DNA of 28,166 nt from Aquirufa sp. (GTDB taxonomy: Bacteria; Bacteroidota; Bacteroidia; Cytophagales; Spirosomataceae), in contig JAURHT010000011.1 of assembly GCA_030833145.1 (NCBI GenBank), forward strand, positions 1 to 28,166. Reading direction: 5' to 3'. Below, in pieces: positions 16,805-22,672 of this stretch. The stretch's first letter is position 1. The number at the start of each line of letters is the position of its first letter. The translations under genes were made by a program, and so were the position numbers. The notes beneath the pieces are model-generated. The model searched no databases. It had not been told where the DNA came from and saw nothing but the letters and a program-made list of their open reading frames with translations.

Positions 16805-16954
16805 ATGATTTCTCTATTTAATCTAGCCTATATTGATCCCGGAGCCGGGAGTTTGATTTTTCAAGCGCTCTTATCTGGTCTATTAACGATCGTCGTATTT
16901 TATAAACGGGTGATATTATTCGTGAAAAACCTATTTAGAAAAAAGGAAAAATGA
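16805..16954 (+). CDS. 49-residue DPGAGS small membrane protein
   Basis: ATG at 16805 opens a 49-codon frame: MISLFNLAYIDPGAGSLIFQ, then ALLSGLLTIVVFYKR and a basic tail ending NLFRKKEK. The N-terminal YIDPGAGS turn followed by one hydrophobic helix and a positive tail resembles a recurrent but uncharacterised class of small membrane proteins found beside polysaccharide and methyltransferase genes (I recall forms such as DPGTGS). Its TGA stop overlaps the ATG of the next gene by 4 bp (ATGA), strong evidence that it is translated and coupled. The function is unknown; a single-pass inner-membrane peptide with a positive-inside C-terminus is predicted. Confidence 0.75.
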   Translation: MISLFNLAYIDPGAGSLIFQALLSGLLTIVVFYKRVILFVKNLFRKKEK

Positions 16955-18318
16955 ACGGAATAAGACCTGAAAATTTTTCATTTAAGGACTATTCCGCGCG
17001 CGTTTTCCAGCAAGAGGGTATCTATTACCGAGCCATAACACCAGAATATCAAGCTGAATATGAGCACTTAATGACTTCTGGTCTATATTCGAAACTAGTA
17101 CAATCGAAATTACTCATCCCGCATCAAGAGGTTGAATTATCTACTGATCAAGAGGCCTACAAAATCCTTTATCCACAACAGATTGGTTTTTTAAGTCTTC
17201 CATTCGAGTGGTGTTACGCGCAATGGAGAAAAGCCCTATTAGCCTATTTGGAAATTAATCTCATTGCCCTTAACTATGGGATGATTTTGAAGGACGCCAC
17301 CCCTTATAATTTTTGTCTGCAAGGCGGGAAAGCGCTGCTATTTGATACCAGCTCTTTTGCCTTTTTCGAGGAACCTAACTATTGGGTCGCCTATAGGCAA
17401 TTCTGTGAGGAAATGCTTGGCCCCTTTACTTTGATGCATTACCGGGGTATGCGGTGGGGACGCATGACGTTAGCGAATCACCAAGGATTGCCTTTGGATT
17501 TTATCAGTCAAAACTTACCCCTGAAATCCTACCTCAACCTGAGCTGTCTTTTGCATTTACATCTGCATGCCAAATCTTATGTAAAGCATGGCCTTCAAAA
17601 AGATCAGTCAAAAGGCTTTACGCGCGAGAAATTGCGCGAAATGTTTCACCTGATCAAAGGCACTATCGAAAAATGGGATACTTATCACCAGTACACGGAT
17701 TATTGGTCGGAATACTACGACATCGACATTGAGACGGAGGAATACCTACAGGACAAACAGGAAACGGTCAAAGCCTATCTACAATCATGTCCCATAAGAA
17801 CGGTATTGGATTTAGGGGCAAACACAGGAAAATTCGCTGAACTAGCCTGCGCTTATGCGGACCGAGTGATTGCCTTGGAATTTGACAAAAAATGCGTTGA
17901 TGAAATCGAGAAAAAGATAACAGAAACGGGGAACAAAAAACTCCATGCGCTATTAGGGGATTTATCCCAAACTAGTCCTGATTTTGGTTTACTAGGAAAA
18001 GAGCACCCCTCTATTTTTAAACGGGCGAAAGCAGATTTAGTGCTTGCACTAGCCCTTGTGCATCATTTAGCCTTAACAAAACTGATCCCTTTTGAGTTAA
18101 TCACAGAATTAGTCTATGCCTTTTCGAACCGCTATGTGCTCATTGAATTCATTGAAAAATCAGATCGAAAAGTCAGCCAATTATTACAAACTAATCCCCG
18201 TTATTATCCCAGCAAAGAAGAGTTTGAATTAATTATTCAGCAGAAGTTTCACATTCTACAACAGAAGACCTTGGATAAGTCCGTGCGCACCCTTTATTTG
18301 GTAGAGAAATGGGGATAA
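16951..18318 (+). CDS. Two-domain protein: kinase-like N-terminal region plus SAM methyltransferase
   Basis: The 455-residue protein has two parts. Residues ~285-400 form a class I SAM-dependent methyltransferase: VLDLGANTGKFAELA (285-299) is motif I, VIALEFDKKCVDEIE (306-320) carries the acidic motif II, and ADLVLALALVHHLAL is the later strand and helix. Residues ~1-250 are a distinct domain containing MILKDATPYNFCLQGGK (111-127) and LLFDTSSFAFF (129-139); the D...N spacing then D resembles the catalytic loop and metal-binding Asp of kinase/aminoglycoside-phosphotransferase folds. Similar proteins are usually named methyltransferase or NoeA-like. Coupling to the small peptide before it and a 10-bp overlap with the sulfatase-like gene suggest a shared role in modifying the polysaccharide or its lipid carrier. 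Confidence 0.75.
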   Translation: MNGIRPENFSFKDYSARVFQQEGIYYRAITPEYQAEYEHLMTSGLYSKLVQSKLLIPHQEVELSTDQEAYKILYPQQIGFLSLPFEWCYAQWRKALLAYLEINLIALNYGMILKDATPYNFCLQGGKALLFDTSSFAFFEEPNYWVAYRQFCEEMLGPFTLMHYRGMRWGRMTLANHQGLPLDFISQNLPLKSYLNLSCLLHLHLHAKSYVKHGLQKDQSKGFTREKLREMFHLIKGTIEKWDTYHQYTDYWSEYYDIDIETEEYLQDKQETVKAYLQSCPIRTVLDLGANTGKFAELACAYADRVIALEFDKKCVDEIEKKITETGNKKLHALLGDLSQTSPDFGLLGKEHPSIFKRAKADLVLALALVHHLALTKLIPFELITELVYAFSNRYVLIEFIEKSDRKVSQLLQTNPRYYPSKEEFELIIQQKFHILQQKTLDKSVRTLYLVEKWG

Positions 18319-19649
18319 AATCAGCCATTCCTTTCCGTACATCGGTGCTGTTGAGCTTGGTCTTCCTGCCTTACTTGTTCTATCTGCCCGCCACCTATCC
18401 TGACAGAATCCCCTTTATCGTATTGTTTTTCAGTGTAGTGCTCTTGGAAATTGGTTACCAAAAGACGAGAACGGAACTATTGAATCGCCTAGAAGTAGAC
18501 CTAAGTATCCTGGTCGTTCCTAGTTTGATTTTGTTGCTCTATTACCAACCCCTGATCCAAATCTGGAGTAAATTCAATGCCTTTTTTGTCCACCTCCCCA
18601 CCATCCGTGCGCGGTATTTTTTACCCTTCAGCTGGCTAGTCATCTTAGCCTTGAACTACCTCCTATTGAAGAAACACAAAAGCCGCGCTCACCTGATCAA
18701 CGTCTTTTTGTGTATTTTTTCGACTACGCTGCTCATTCATTCGCTGATTCCACCTAAAAAATCGATTATAACATACACCCCTCATTTATTACGCATTGAG
18801 CCATCCCAAACAAAACCAGTCCTCTTAATCATCTTAGACGAATATGCCTCCCCCAGTGAAATAGCGCGCTATGCCCCACAGCGGAATCCGCTGCAATTCA
18901 GTACACGATTACAAAACACTGGCTGGCAAGTCTCCACCGCCTCGTCCACTCAAAACAAAGCCACGGTGAATAGCCTCGCCTCCCTATTTAATTATAATTT
19001 GAAAGTAGCTGATGCAAACCTCGACGCTCCCACCGCCATTCAACTATTGCGGCAATCTTCTTTATTAACCGATTTAGCCAATAAAGGCATCACCTGTTAT
19101 AACGGAGGCATCTTCGATATCGGAAAAACACAGGCCTACTCTAAGATCTACTACTATGAAAAGGAGGAGAAACAAGCGAATTTCATAAAGCATCTTTTCT
19201 CCAAATCGATGTTTAGCCTTCTCTACCTCCTCACACCAGATGAAAAACAGGCGATGCATAACCGATCGATCGTAGAGCAAGCAGCTCATAAAATAACGCG
19301 CCTCTCCAGCCGTAAGACCTTTATCTACCTGCACCTACTCATGCCACATCCGCCTTTGTATTACATAGGCTCTAAATCCTATCAACCCTCTCCTTACCAA
19401 GACAAAGTAAGCAACTACCTCGATTTTTGGCAGTTCACGAATGAACACGTATATACACATTTAATTCTGCCCCTAATCCAATCCCAAAAATTCAAGATCA
19501 TCTTAACCGGTGATCATGGCTATCGATTTTACCCAGAAAAAATCAATCCCTACCTCACGATGACAGCCTATTATGGATTTCCTAAAAGTCAAATAGATCG
19601 AGTGAAGTCCGTTCAGGATTTAGGTAGTTTAATTTATGCTAGTTATTGA
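18309..19649 (+). CDS. Membrane-bound sulfatase/phosphotransferase-fold enzyme
   Basis: Of the 446 residues, the first ~150 contain four to five membrane helices and the rest an alkaline-phosphatase-superfamily domain. PVLLIILDEYAS (170-181) supplies the first metal-binding Asp, the segment around KATVNSLASLFN (217-228) places Thr219 where related enzymes have the nucleophile, YLHLLMPHPPLYY has the conserved His-Pro-His pattern, and ILTGDHGYRF holds the DHG metal ligand pair. The arrangement resembles LtaS- and EptA-like transferases and uncharacterised membrane sulfatase-like proteins in capsule loci. It probably acts on the periplasmic face, transferring or removing a phosphate-linked or sulfate group. 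It ends 9 bp from the convergent HTH gene. Confidence 0.8.
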   Translation: MGIKSAIPFRTSVLLSLVFLPYLFYLPATYPDRIPFIVLFFSVVLLEIGYQKTRTELLNRLEVDLSILVVPSLILLLYYQPLIQIWSKFNAFFVHLPTIRARYFLPFSWLVILALNYLLLKKHKSRAHLINVFLCIFSTTLLIHSLIPPKKSIITYTPHLLRIEPSQTKPVLLIILDEYASPSEIARYAPQRNPLQFSTRLQNTGWQVSTASSTQNKATVNSLASLFNYNLKVADANLDAPTAIQLLRQSSLLTDLANKGITCYNGGIFDIGKTQAYSKIYYYEKEEKQANFIKHLFSKSMFSLLYLLTPDEKQAMHNRSIVEQAAHKITRLSSRKTFIYLHLLMPHPPLYYIGSKSYQPSPYQDKVSNYLDFWQFTNEHVYTHLILPLIQSQKFKIILTGDHGYRFYPEKINPYLTMTAYYGFPKSQIDRVKSVQDLGSLIYASY

Positions 19650-19658
19650 AAAATCTCA

Positions 19659-20186
19659 TTAAACTAGTTCAAAAACCCTAACGTGTTTGCCCTCTTCTTT
19701 ACGCCATTTCTTTTCAGAAGAAATAGTCTCCATAAATTTATCTTTTAAAAAGACCTCGAGCCAGGTATTGCTTTGAAAGTGGCAAACGTTTTTAAATACT
19801 TTCTCTGAATGAATAATAAGTCTTAGAATAAATTCCTCCTTGGGTTCTCTATGGTTATTTATGACCTGGCTTAAACTAATCGGATTTACATCAATATCCT
19901 GAGCAAAGAGCTTTCTTTTAGGGTAGATAGTATCCACATAAAATTCTAAAAATAAAGGGAATTGACTTTTTGTATTATTCGAGTTAGAAGACAAAAATTC
20001 TTCCATTTTCAATTTTAATTGAAGTAAACGAGCACGCATAACATCATGTGCTCCTAGATTATGCTTTCTCAGAGCCCGCGCCTTTGAAAGAGCCTTTAAT
20101 TCCTTTTCCTCATCCACTCGGGAGCAATCTCGAGAGTCTAATAAACTCTCTGGATCTAAAATAAGGCTTTCATTTATCATGGTCAT
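19659..20186 (-). CDS. HTH (XRE-like) regulator or antitoxin-like protein
   Basis: This 175-residue protein has a charged helical N-terminal half (ELKALSKARALRKHNLGAHD) and, at about 90-125, a helix-turn-helix reading LFAQDIDVNPISLSQVINNH then REPKEEFILRLIIH, fitting XRE-type DNA-binding domains in which a serine-rich recognition helix follows the turn. The basic C-terminus (SSEKKWRKEEGKHVR) may extend DNA contact. It is the second gene of a two-gene unit and overlaps its small partner by 17 bp. An inverted repeat lies in their promoter. This layout resembles autoregulated toxin-antitoxin modules with the antitoxin second, but I do not recognise the partner as a known toxin. Confidence 0.65.
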   Translation of the reverse strand: MTMINESLILDPESLLDSRDCSRVDEEKELKALSKARALRKHNLGAHDVMRARLLQLKLKMEEFLSSNSNNTKSQFPLFLEFYVDTIYPKRKLFAQDIDVNPISLSQVINNHREPKEEFILRLIIHSEKVFKNVCHFQSNTWLEVFLKDKFMETISSEKKWRKEEGKHVRVFELV

Positions 20187-20382
20187 ACATGTTTATCACT
20201 TCGAAAATTTCAGGCACCTCCAGACTAAGTAATCTGCCCTGTTGTTTCATTTTATATTTTTCTTGATGATTTACTTCCTTCATCCAATCGAAATGGAAGT
20301 TTTCATTTTTTAAATCAGACAATTCTGCAGGAATTATTTCTACCAAAATCACATGACCAGTTCTCACTTCAACTACCTTCAT
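20170..20382 (-). CDS. Uncharacterised 70-residue protein, partner of HTH gene
   Basis: I do not recognise this protein. It begins MKVVEVRTGHVILVEIIPAE with a strand-rich, hydrophobic first 20 residues, then an acidic/aromatic stretch (LKNENFHFDWMKEVNHQEKY) and a final helix-like part (LSLEVPEIFEVINMY). It is soluble-looking, with no signal peptide or membrane helix. The start follows the operator-like repeat at 20404-20422 by 21 nt, and the 17-bp overlap with the HTH gene indicates co-expression. It could be a small toxin or a co-regulator; nothing in the sequence decides this. Confidence 0.5.
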   Translation of the reverse strand: MKVVEVRTGHVILVEIIPAELSDLKNENFHFDWMKEVNHQEKYKMKQQGRLLSLEVPEIFEVINMYDHDK

Positions 20383-20389
20383 GCTTTAG

Positions 20390-20422
20390 TAAATATAATA
20401 AAAGTTTACAAAAAATGTAAAC
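20390..20422 (-). promoter_or_regulatory. Operator-like inverted repeat and -7 box for the small-protein/HTH pair
   Basis: GTTTACA (20404-20410) and TGTAAAC (20416-20422) form a perfect 7-bp inverted repeat with a 5-nt A-tract spacer. Reading on the minus strand it is followed by TATATTTA (20397-20390), one base off the TAnnTTTG consensus, 7 nt before the ATG at 20382. The repeat lies between the expected -33 and -7 positions, a typical site for an autorepressor such as the HTH protein. Confidence 0.5.
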
Positions 20423-20466
20423 AAAACTGAGTATTACTTTTAGAATTTCTAACAGTAGATTAATTA

Positions 20467-20552
20467 CCCTAAATGTACCCCCATTTACTTCAACACCCTA
20501 TCAACAAACTGATAATCCCCTAAAACAAAAAAGCCCACCTTCCAGCGAGCTT
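20467..20552. repeat. 86-bp direct repeat, copy A
   Basis: This 86-bp block matches 22403-22488 without gaps and with four substitutions. It begins CCCTAAATGTAC, includes CACCCTATCAACAAACTGAT and ends in the hairpin GCCCACCTTCCAGCGAGCTT. The two copies are 1,936 bp apart and enclose the toxin-gene relic and the second AbiE pair. Confidence 0.9.
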
Positions 20553-20553
20553 T
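20530..20553 (-). terminator. Hairpin terminator with T-runs, within repeat copy A
   Basis: AAAGC (20530-20534) pairs with GCTTT (20549-20553), with a C-A mismatch and a further C-G pair inside. On the minus strand the stem is followed by a T-rich run, so it would terminate transcription coming from the AbiEii gene at 20784 or its relic, whose stop codon is only 1 nt away. A short T-rich run on the plus side makes weak bidirectional use possible. Confidence 0.6.
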
Positions 20554-20554
20554 C

Positions 20555-20734
20555 TTAACTCACTTCCAGCCTCTCAACTATTTGCTGAAAATATTCTTGA
20601 GACCAAATTTCTAACTCTTGTGGATTAGGAATAAAACGAATTACGTCCTCTTTCACTCTATTGATATCTAAGGAGGTGATTTTCAATGCTAGCAATTCAA
20701 GCAATTGTTTAATTCGGCATAAATCCGAATTGCA
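20555..20734 (-). pseudogene. 3' remnant of an AbiEii-type toxin gene
   Basis: Downstream of the intact toxin, the minus strand has an open stretch of 59 codons with no start codon and an in-frame TAA directly before it. It encodes RIKQLLELLALKITSLDINR, then VKEDVIRFIPNPQELEIWSQ and EYFQQIVERLEVS with a TAA stop. The pattern of an LDIN-x-VKEDV helix, FI-NP and WS-x-EYF resembles the C-terminus of many AbiEii/AbiGii toxins. It is unlike the C-terminus of the neighbouring intact AbiEii, so it is probably the tail of a different, older toxin gene. The terminator in repeat copy A follows its stop immediately, as expected for a true gene end. Confidence 0.55.
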
Positions 20735-20783
20735 TTATTTTTTTTAACATTATTTGTCAAATTTTTAAATACAATTCGGAAAA

Positions 20784-21737
20784 TTACAATGCAGGCAAAA
20801 AATGATGTATTCTTTCCAAGACTTCTGAAAAGGGAGGTTGCCCTTTGTAATAAAGTTTAGCAGTTGATTTATATCTATTTTCAAAAGCCATTCTAATTTC
20901 TCCATCCCCTAGTAAGAATGCAGGGTTTTCAGAAATCTGAATTAACTTATCGTCCCCCTTTATTCGTTTTAATTTGTGATCTAGGTATTCTTGCGATCCG
21001 ATGAACTCAATAACTGTTTTATCTCCTAGCAGACAATATACATCGTAATACTGACGCATAAAGTTTTTTTCTGTTGATTCTGAACCCTTATCCATGTTTC
21101 TAAACTTACGAATGATGGTTTGTAACTTCTCGATCAACGTAAAGCCAGGATGATAACAAGGAACCGCTAGTGCGGTATTATTTTTATATTGTGAATGAAT
21201 ATCGATAGAGACTAAATGTTCCCAAACCCATGAACTTATATTTAAAAGGCTATTTGGAGTAATGGTATCAAAGCCTGCCTCTAATAAAATCCCCTCTTTT
21301 AATCCATCTAATATTGGTGTACGTGTTTTATAATATAACCTTATTCCTCCACTCCTATATTTTAATTGGTCGTCAAATTCATAATCTCTTTCTACTTGAA
21401 CAATACCATCTATGATGATATTATTTGCTAAAACATCATAAAATTGTTTCCGAGCATCAATGACACTTCGCTTATCCTCTTTGCCTTCAATCGCAAGGCC
21501 AAAGTTAGTCCTAATATGAATATCAATATCTTCAGAAAAGCGATGAATTAAGCCATAGCCTTTGGAAAGAGATGTTCCACCTTTTAGCTCAAACTCGATA
21601 TTTTGTTGTTTTAAAGAATATAGAGCGTGCATTATCCAATAATCTTTTTCGACTAATGTAATATCAACTCCTAAATAAGATGAAACGATGGCTAGTAAAT
21701 CACCGAAATCTGGATCATTATGAATGAAGTCAAGCAT
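20784..21737 (-). CDS. AbiEii-family nucleotidyltransferase toxin, second system
   Basis: The 317-residue protein contains ELKGGTSLSKGYGLIHRFSE (50-69) followed by DIDI, the nucleotidyltransferase signature of AbiEii/AbiGii toxins with its acidic metal ligands. A later block has LIEKLQTIIRKFRN (201-214) and FMRQYYDVYCLL (226-237), equivalent to the E/K and R-x-YD positions of the family. It is longer than, and only distantly similar to, the 258-residue toxin at 7837. It follows a DUF6088 antitoxin gene with an 8-bp overlap. The region is visibly richer in A/T than the capsule genes, which suggests later acquisition. Confidence 0.88.
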   Translation of the reverse strand: MLDFIHNDPDFGDLLAIVSSYLGVDITLVEKDYWIMHALYSLKQQNIEFELKGGTSLSKGYGLIHRFSEDIDIHIRTNFGLAIEGKEDKRSVIDARKQFYDVLANNIIIDGIVQVERDYEFDDQLKYRSGGIRLYYKTRTPILDGLKEGILLEAGFDTITPNSLLNISSWVWEHLVSIDIHSQYKNNTALAVPCYHPGFTLIEKLQTIIRKFRNMDKGSESTEKNFMRQYYDVYCLLGDKTVIEFIGSQEYLDHKLKRIKGDDKLIQISENPAFLLGDGEIRMAFENRYKSTAKLYYKGQPPFSEVLERIHHFLPAL

Positions 21738-22305
21738 ATATCTTTTCTTTACGCACTAATGATTTAAGGATTTTCTTGCTTTTCCCTGATCCATAAGTTT
21801 GGGCCATTTTCAATAATGAAGTAATATCAAATTCGTTAAATTTGTTAGAAATACGTTCCAAAGTAGGGATTTCAACTAACTCATCCATATTATTCAATAA
21901 TTCTACCAGTAAGAATTCTCTTGTTACCTTACTTGGGTAGGCTGATTTTAATTTAAATTCAAGCGTTTTCCCATTTAACTTAAACTCGCCTTTTCGCTTG
22001 TGATTATACACCCAAGTTGTATTGTATAGCTGTGTCAAACCTAATCCTAATGCATTAAATGAATTAGGGGATACAATTAAGAAATCATCATCTTTCAAAA
22101 AACGTTCTATCCATTGATTATCATCTGGTGGCAAAATCCCAAACTTAGAAACTTGCGGTGAATAATATAAGCCTTGGCTTAATCGCTTTAATACCCCCTC
22201 TTGAACTAATTGTGCTAAATGACGATCGATGGCCGTAGAAAAATATTCTAGGTCAGATCGGCGATAAACAACCCCAGGTTTGATATGTTGACGTAATGCT
22301 TTCAT
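21730..22305 (-). CDS. DUF6088/AbiEi-like antitoxin, second system
   Basis: The 191-residue protein starts MKALRQHIKPGVVYRRSDLE and then AIDRHLAQLVQEGVLKRLSQ-GLYY, a winged-helix DNA-binding domain in which the wing is followed by the typical G-x-YY. The rest, with FLIVSPNSFNALGLGLTQLY (95-114) and a YNHKRKGEF stretch, fits DUF6088 proteins, which occur as the antitoxin gene in front of AbiEii toxins. The short 8-bp overlap with the toxin gene and the antitoxin-first order match. A 28-bp inverted-repeat element 36 bp upstream is a plausible self-operator. Confidence 0.82.
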   Translation of the reverse strand: MKALRQHIKPGVVYRRSDLEYFSTAIDRHLAQLVQEGVLKRLSQGLYYSPQVSKFGILPPDDNQWIERFLKDDDFLIVSPNSFNALGLGLTQLYNTTWVYNHKRKGEFKLNGKTLEFKLKSAYPSKVTREFLLVELLNNMDELVEIPTLERISNKFNEFDITSLLKMAQTYGSGKSKKILKSLVRKEKIYA

Positions 22306-22341
22306 TAATTTATCAGTAAAGGTATCAAATTAATTTAATTT

Positions 22342-22369
22342 TGCATGAATTTTTCTGAATTTTCATGCA
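22342..22369. promoter_or_regulatory. 8-bp inverted repeat, probable operator of second AbiE pair
   Basis: TGCATGAA (22342-22349) and TTCATGCA (22362-22369) are perfect inverted halves with a 12-nt spacer. A -7-like box TTAATTTG (minus strand, 22333-22326, one base off consensus) lies between it and the ATG at 22305. By position it mirrors the longer repeat upstream of the first AbiE pair. Confidence 0.5.
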
Positions 22370-22402
22370 CGCCATGCTCAAAAACCAACTGATATACATT
22401 AT

Positions 22403-22488
22403 CCCTAAATGTACTTCCATTTACTTCAACACCCTATCAGCAAACTGATAATCCCCTAAAACAAAAAAGCTCACCTTCCAGCGAGCTT
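22403..22488. repeat. 86-bp direct repeat, copy B
   Basis: Same orientation and length as 20467-20552, with four substitutions. It contains the perfect hairpin TATCAG-CAAA-CTGATA (imperfect in copy A) and ends in the terminator stem at 22467-22488. It sits between the promoter region of the second AbiE pair and the 3' region of the second Wza-Wzz operon. Confidence 0.9.
22467..22488 (-). terminator. Bidirectional-looking hairpin terminator downstream of the Wza2-Wzz2 operon
   Basis: AAGCTC (22467-22472) and GAGCTT (22483-22488) form a perfect 6-bp stem with a 10-nt loop, bordered by an A-tract on the left and T-rich sequence on the right. It would end minus-strand transcripts from the exporter operon before they enter the AbiE promoter. 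Confidence 0.65.
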
Positions 22489-22502
22489 CTTTTTATTAAT
22501 TC

Positions 22503-22599
22503 GACTAAGTCACGTAGTGACGACTAAATCGCAAAGCGATGACTAAACGACGTAGTCGTGACTAAATCGCACAGCGATGACTAGACCGCAGGTGACTCC
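22503..22599. repeat. Tandem array of 19-nt hairpin units with conserved GACTAA linker
   Basis: Four units of exactly 19 nt follow one another, each GACTAA plus a 13-nt hairpin with a 5-bp stem and 3-nt loop: GTCAC-GTA-GTGAC, ATCGC-AAA-GCGAT, ACGAC-GTA-GTCGT, ATCGC-ACA-GCGAT. A fifth, shortened unit reads GACTAG then ACC-GCA-GGT, and a final GACTCC closes the array. Stem sequences differ between units but stay fully paired, while the linker is unchanged. It lies in the 3' untranslated region of the Wzz2 gene, where the transcript carries TTAGTC linkers. Confidence 0.85.
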
Positions 22600-22600
22600 A

Positions 22601-22671
22601 TATCTTTATTCTTTGTGCTTTATGCTCTATGCTTTCCTCTCTACTCTATACTCTATTATCTCTACTCTAGA
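22601..22671. repeat. Low-complexity pyrimidine tract (purine-rich on the transcript)
   Basis: The plus strand is almost entirely C/T with regular A or G (TTATTCTTTGTGCTTTATGC, then TCTCTACTCTATACTCTAT). On the minus-strand transcript this reads as a degenerate repeat of TAGAG and TAAAG directly after the Wzz2 stop codon. It is probably a slipped simple repeat; no coding potential is seen. Confidence 0.6.
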
Positions 22672-22672
22672 G

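Noticed and set aside
19639..19667. CTAGTT/AACTAG as a bidirectional terminator between the sulfatase-like and HTH genes
   Set aside because: The stem is only 6 bp, A/T-rich, with a 17-nt loop, and is mostly within coding sequence; too weak to call.
20467..22488. Composite transposon or insertion sequence between the 86-bp repeats
   Set aside because: The repeats are direct, not inverted at their ends, no transposase or recombinase is encoded between them, and no target-site duplication is visible.
22503..22599. Short regular repeats as a CRISPR array
   Set aside because: The unit is 19 nt with palindromic, related spacers and a 6-nt repeat; real CRISPR repeats are 24-40 nt with unrelated spacers, and no cas gene is near.
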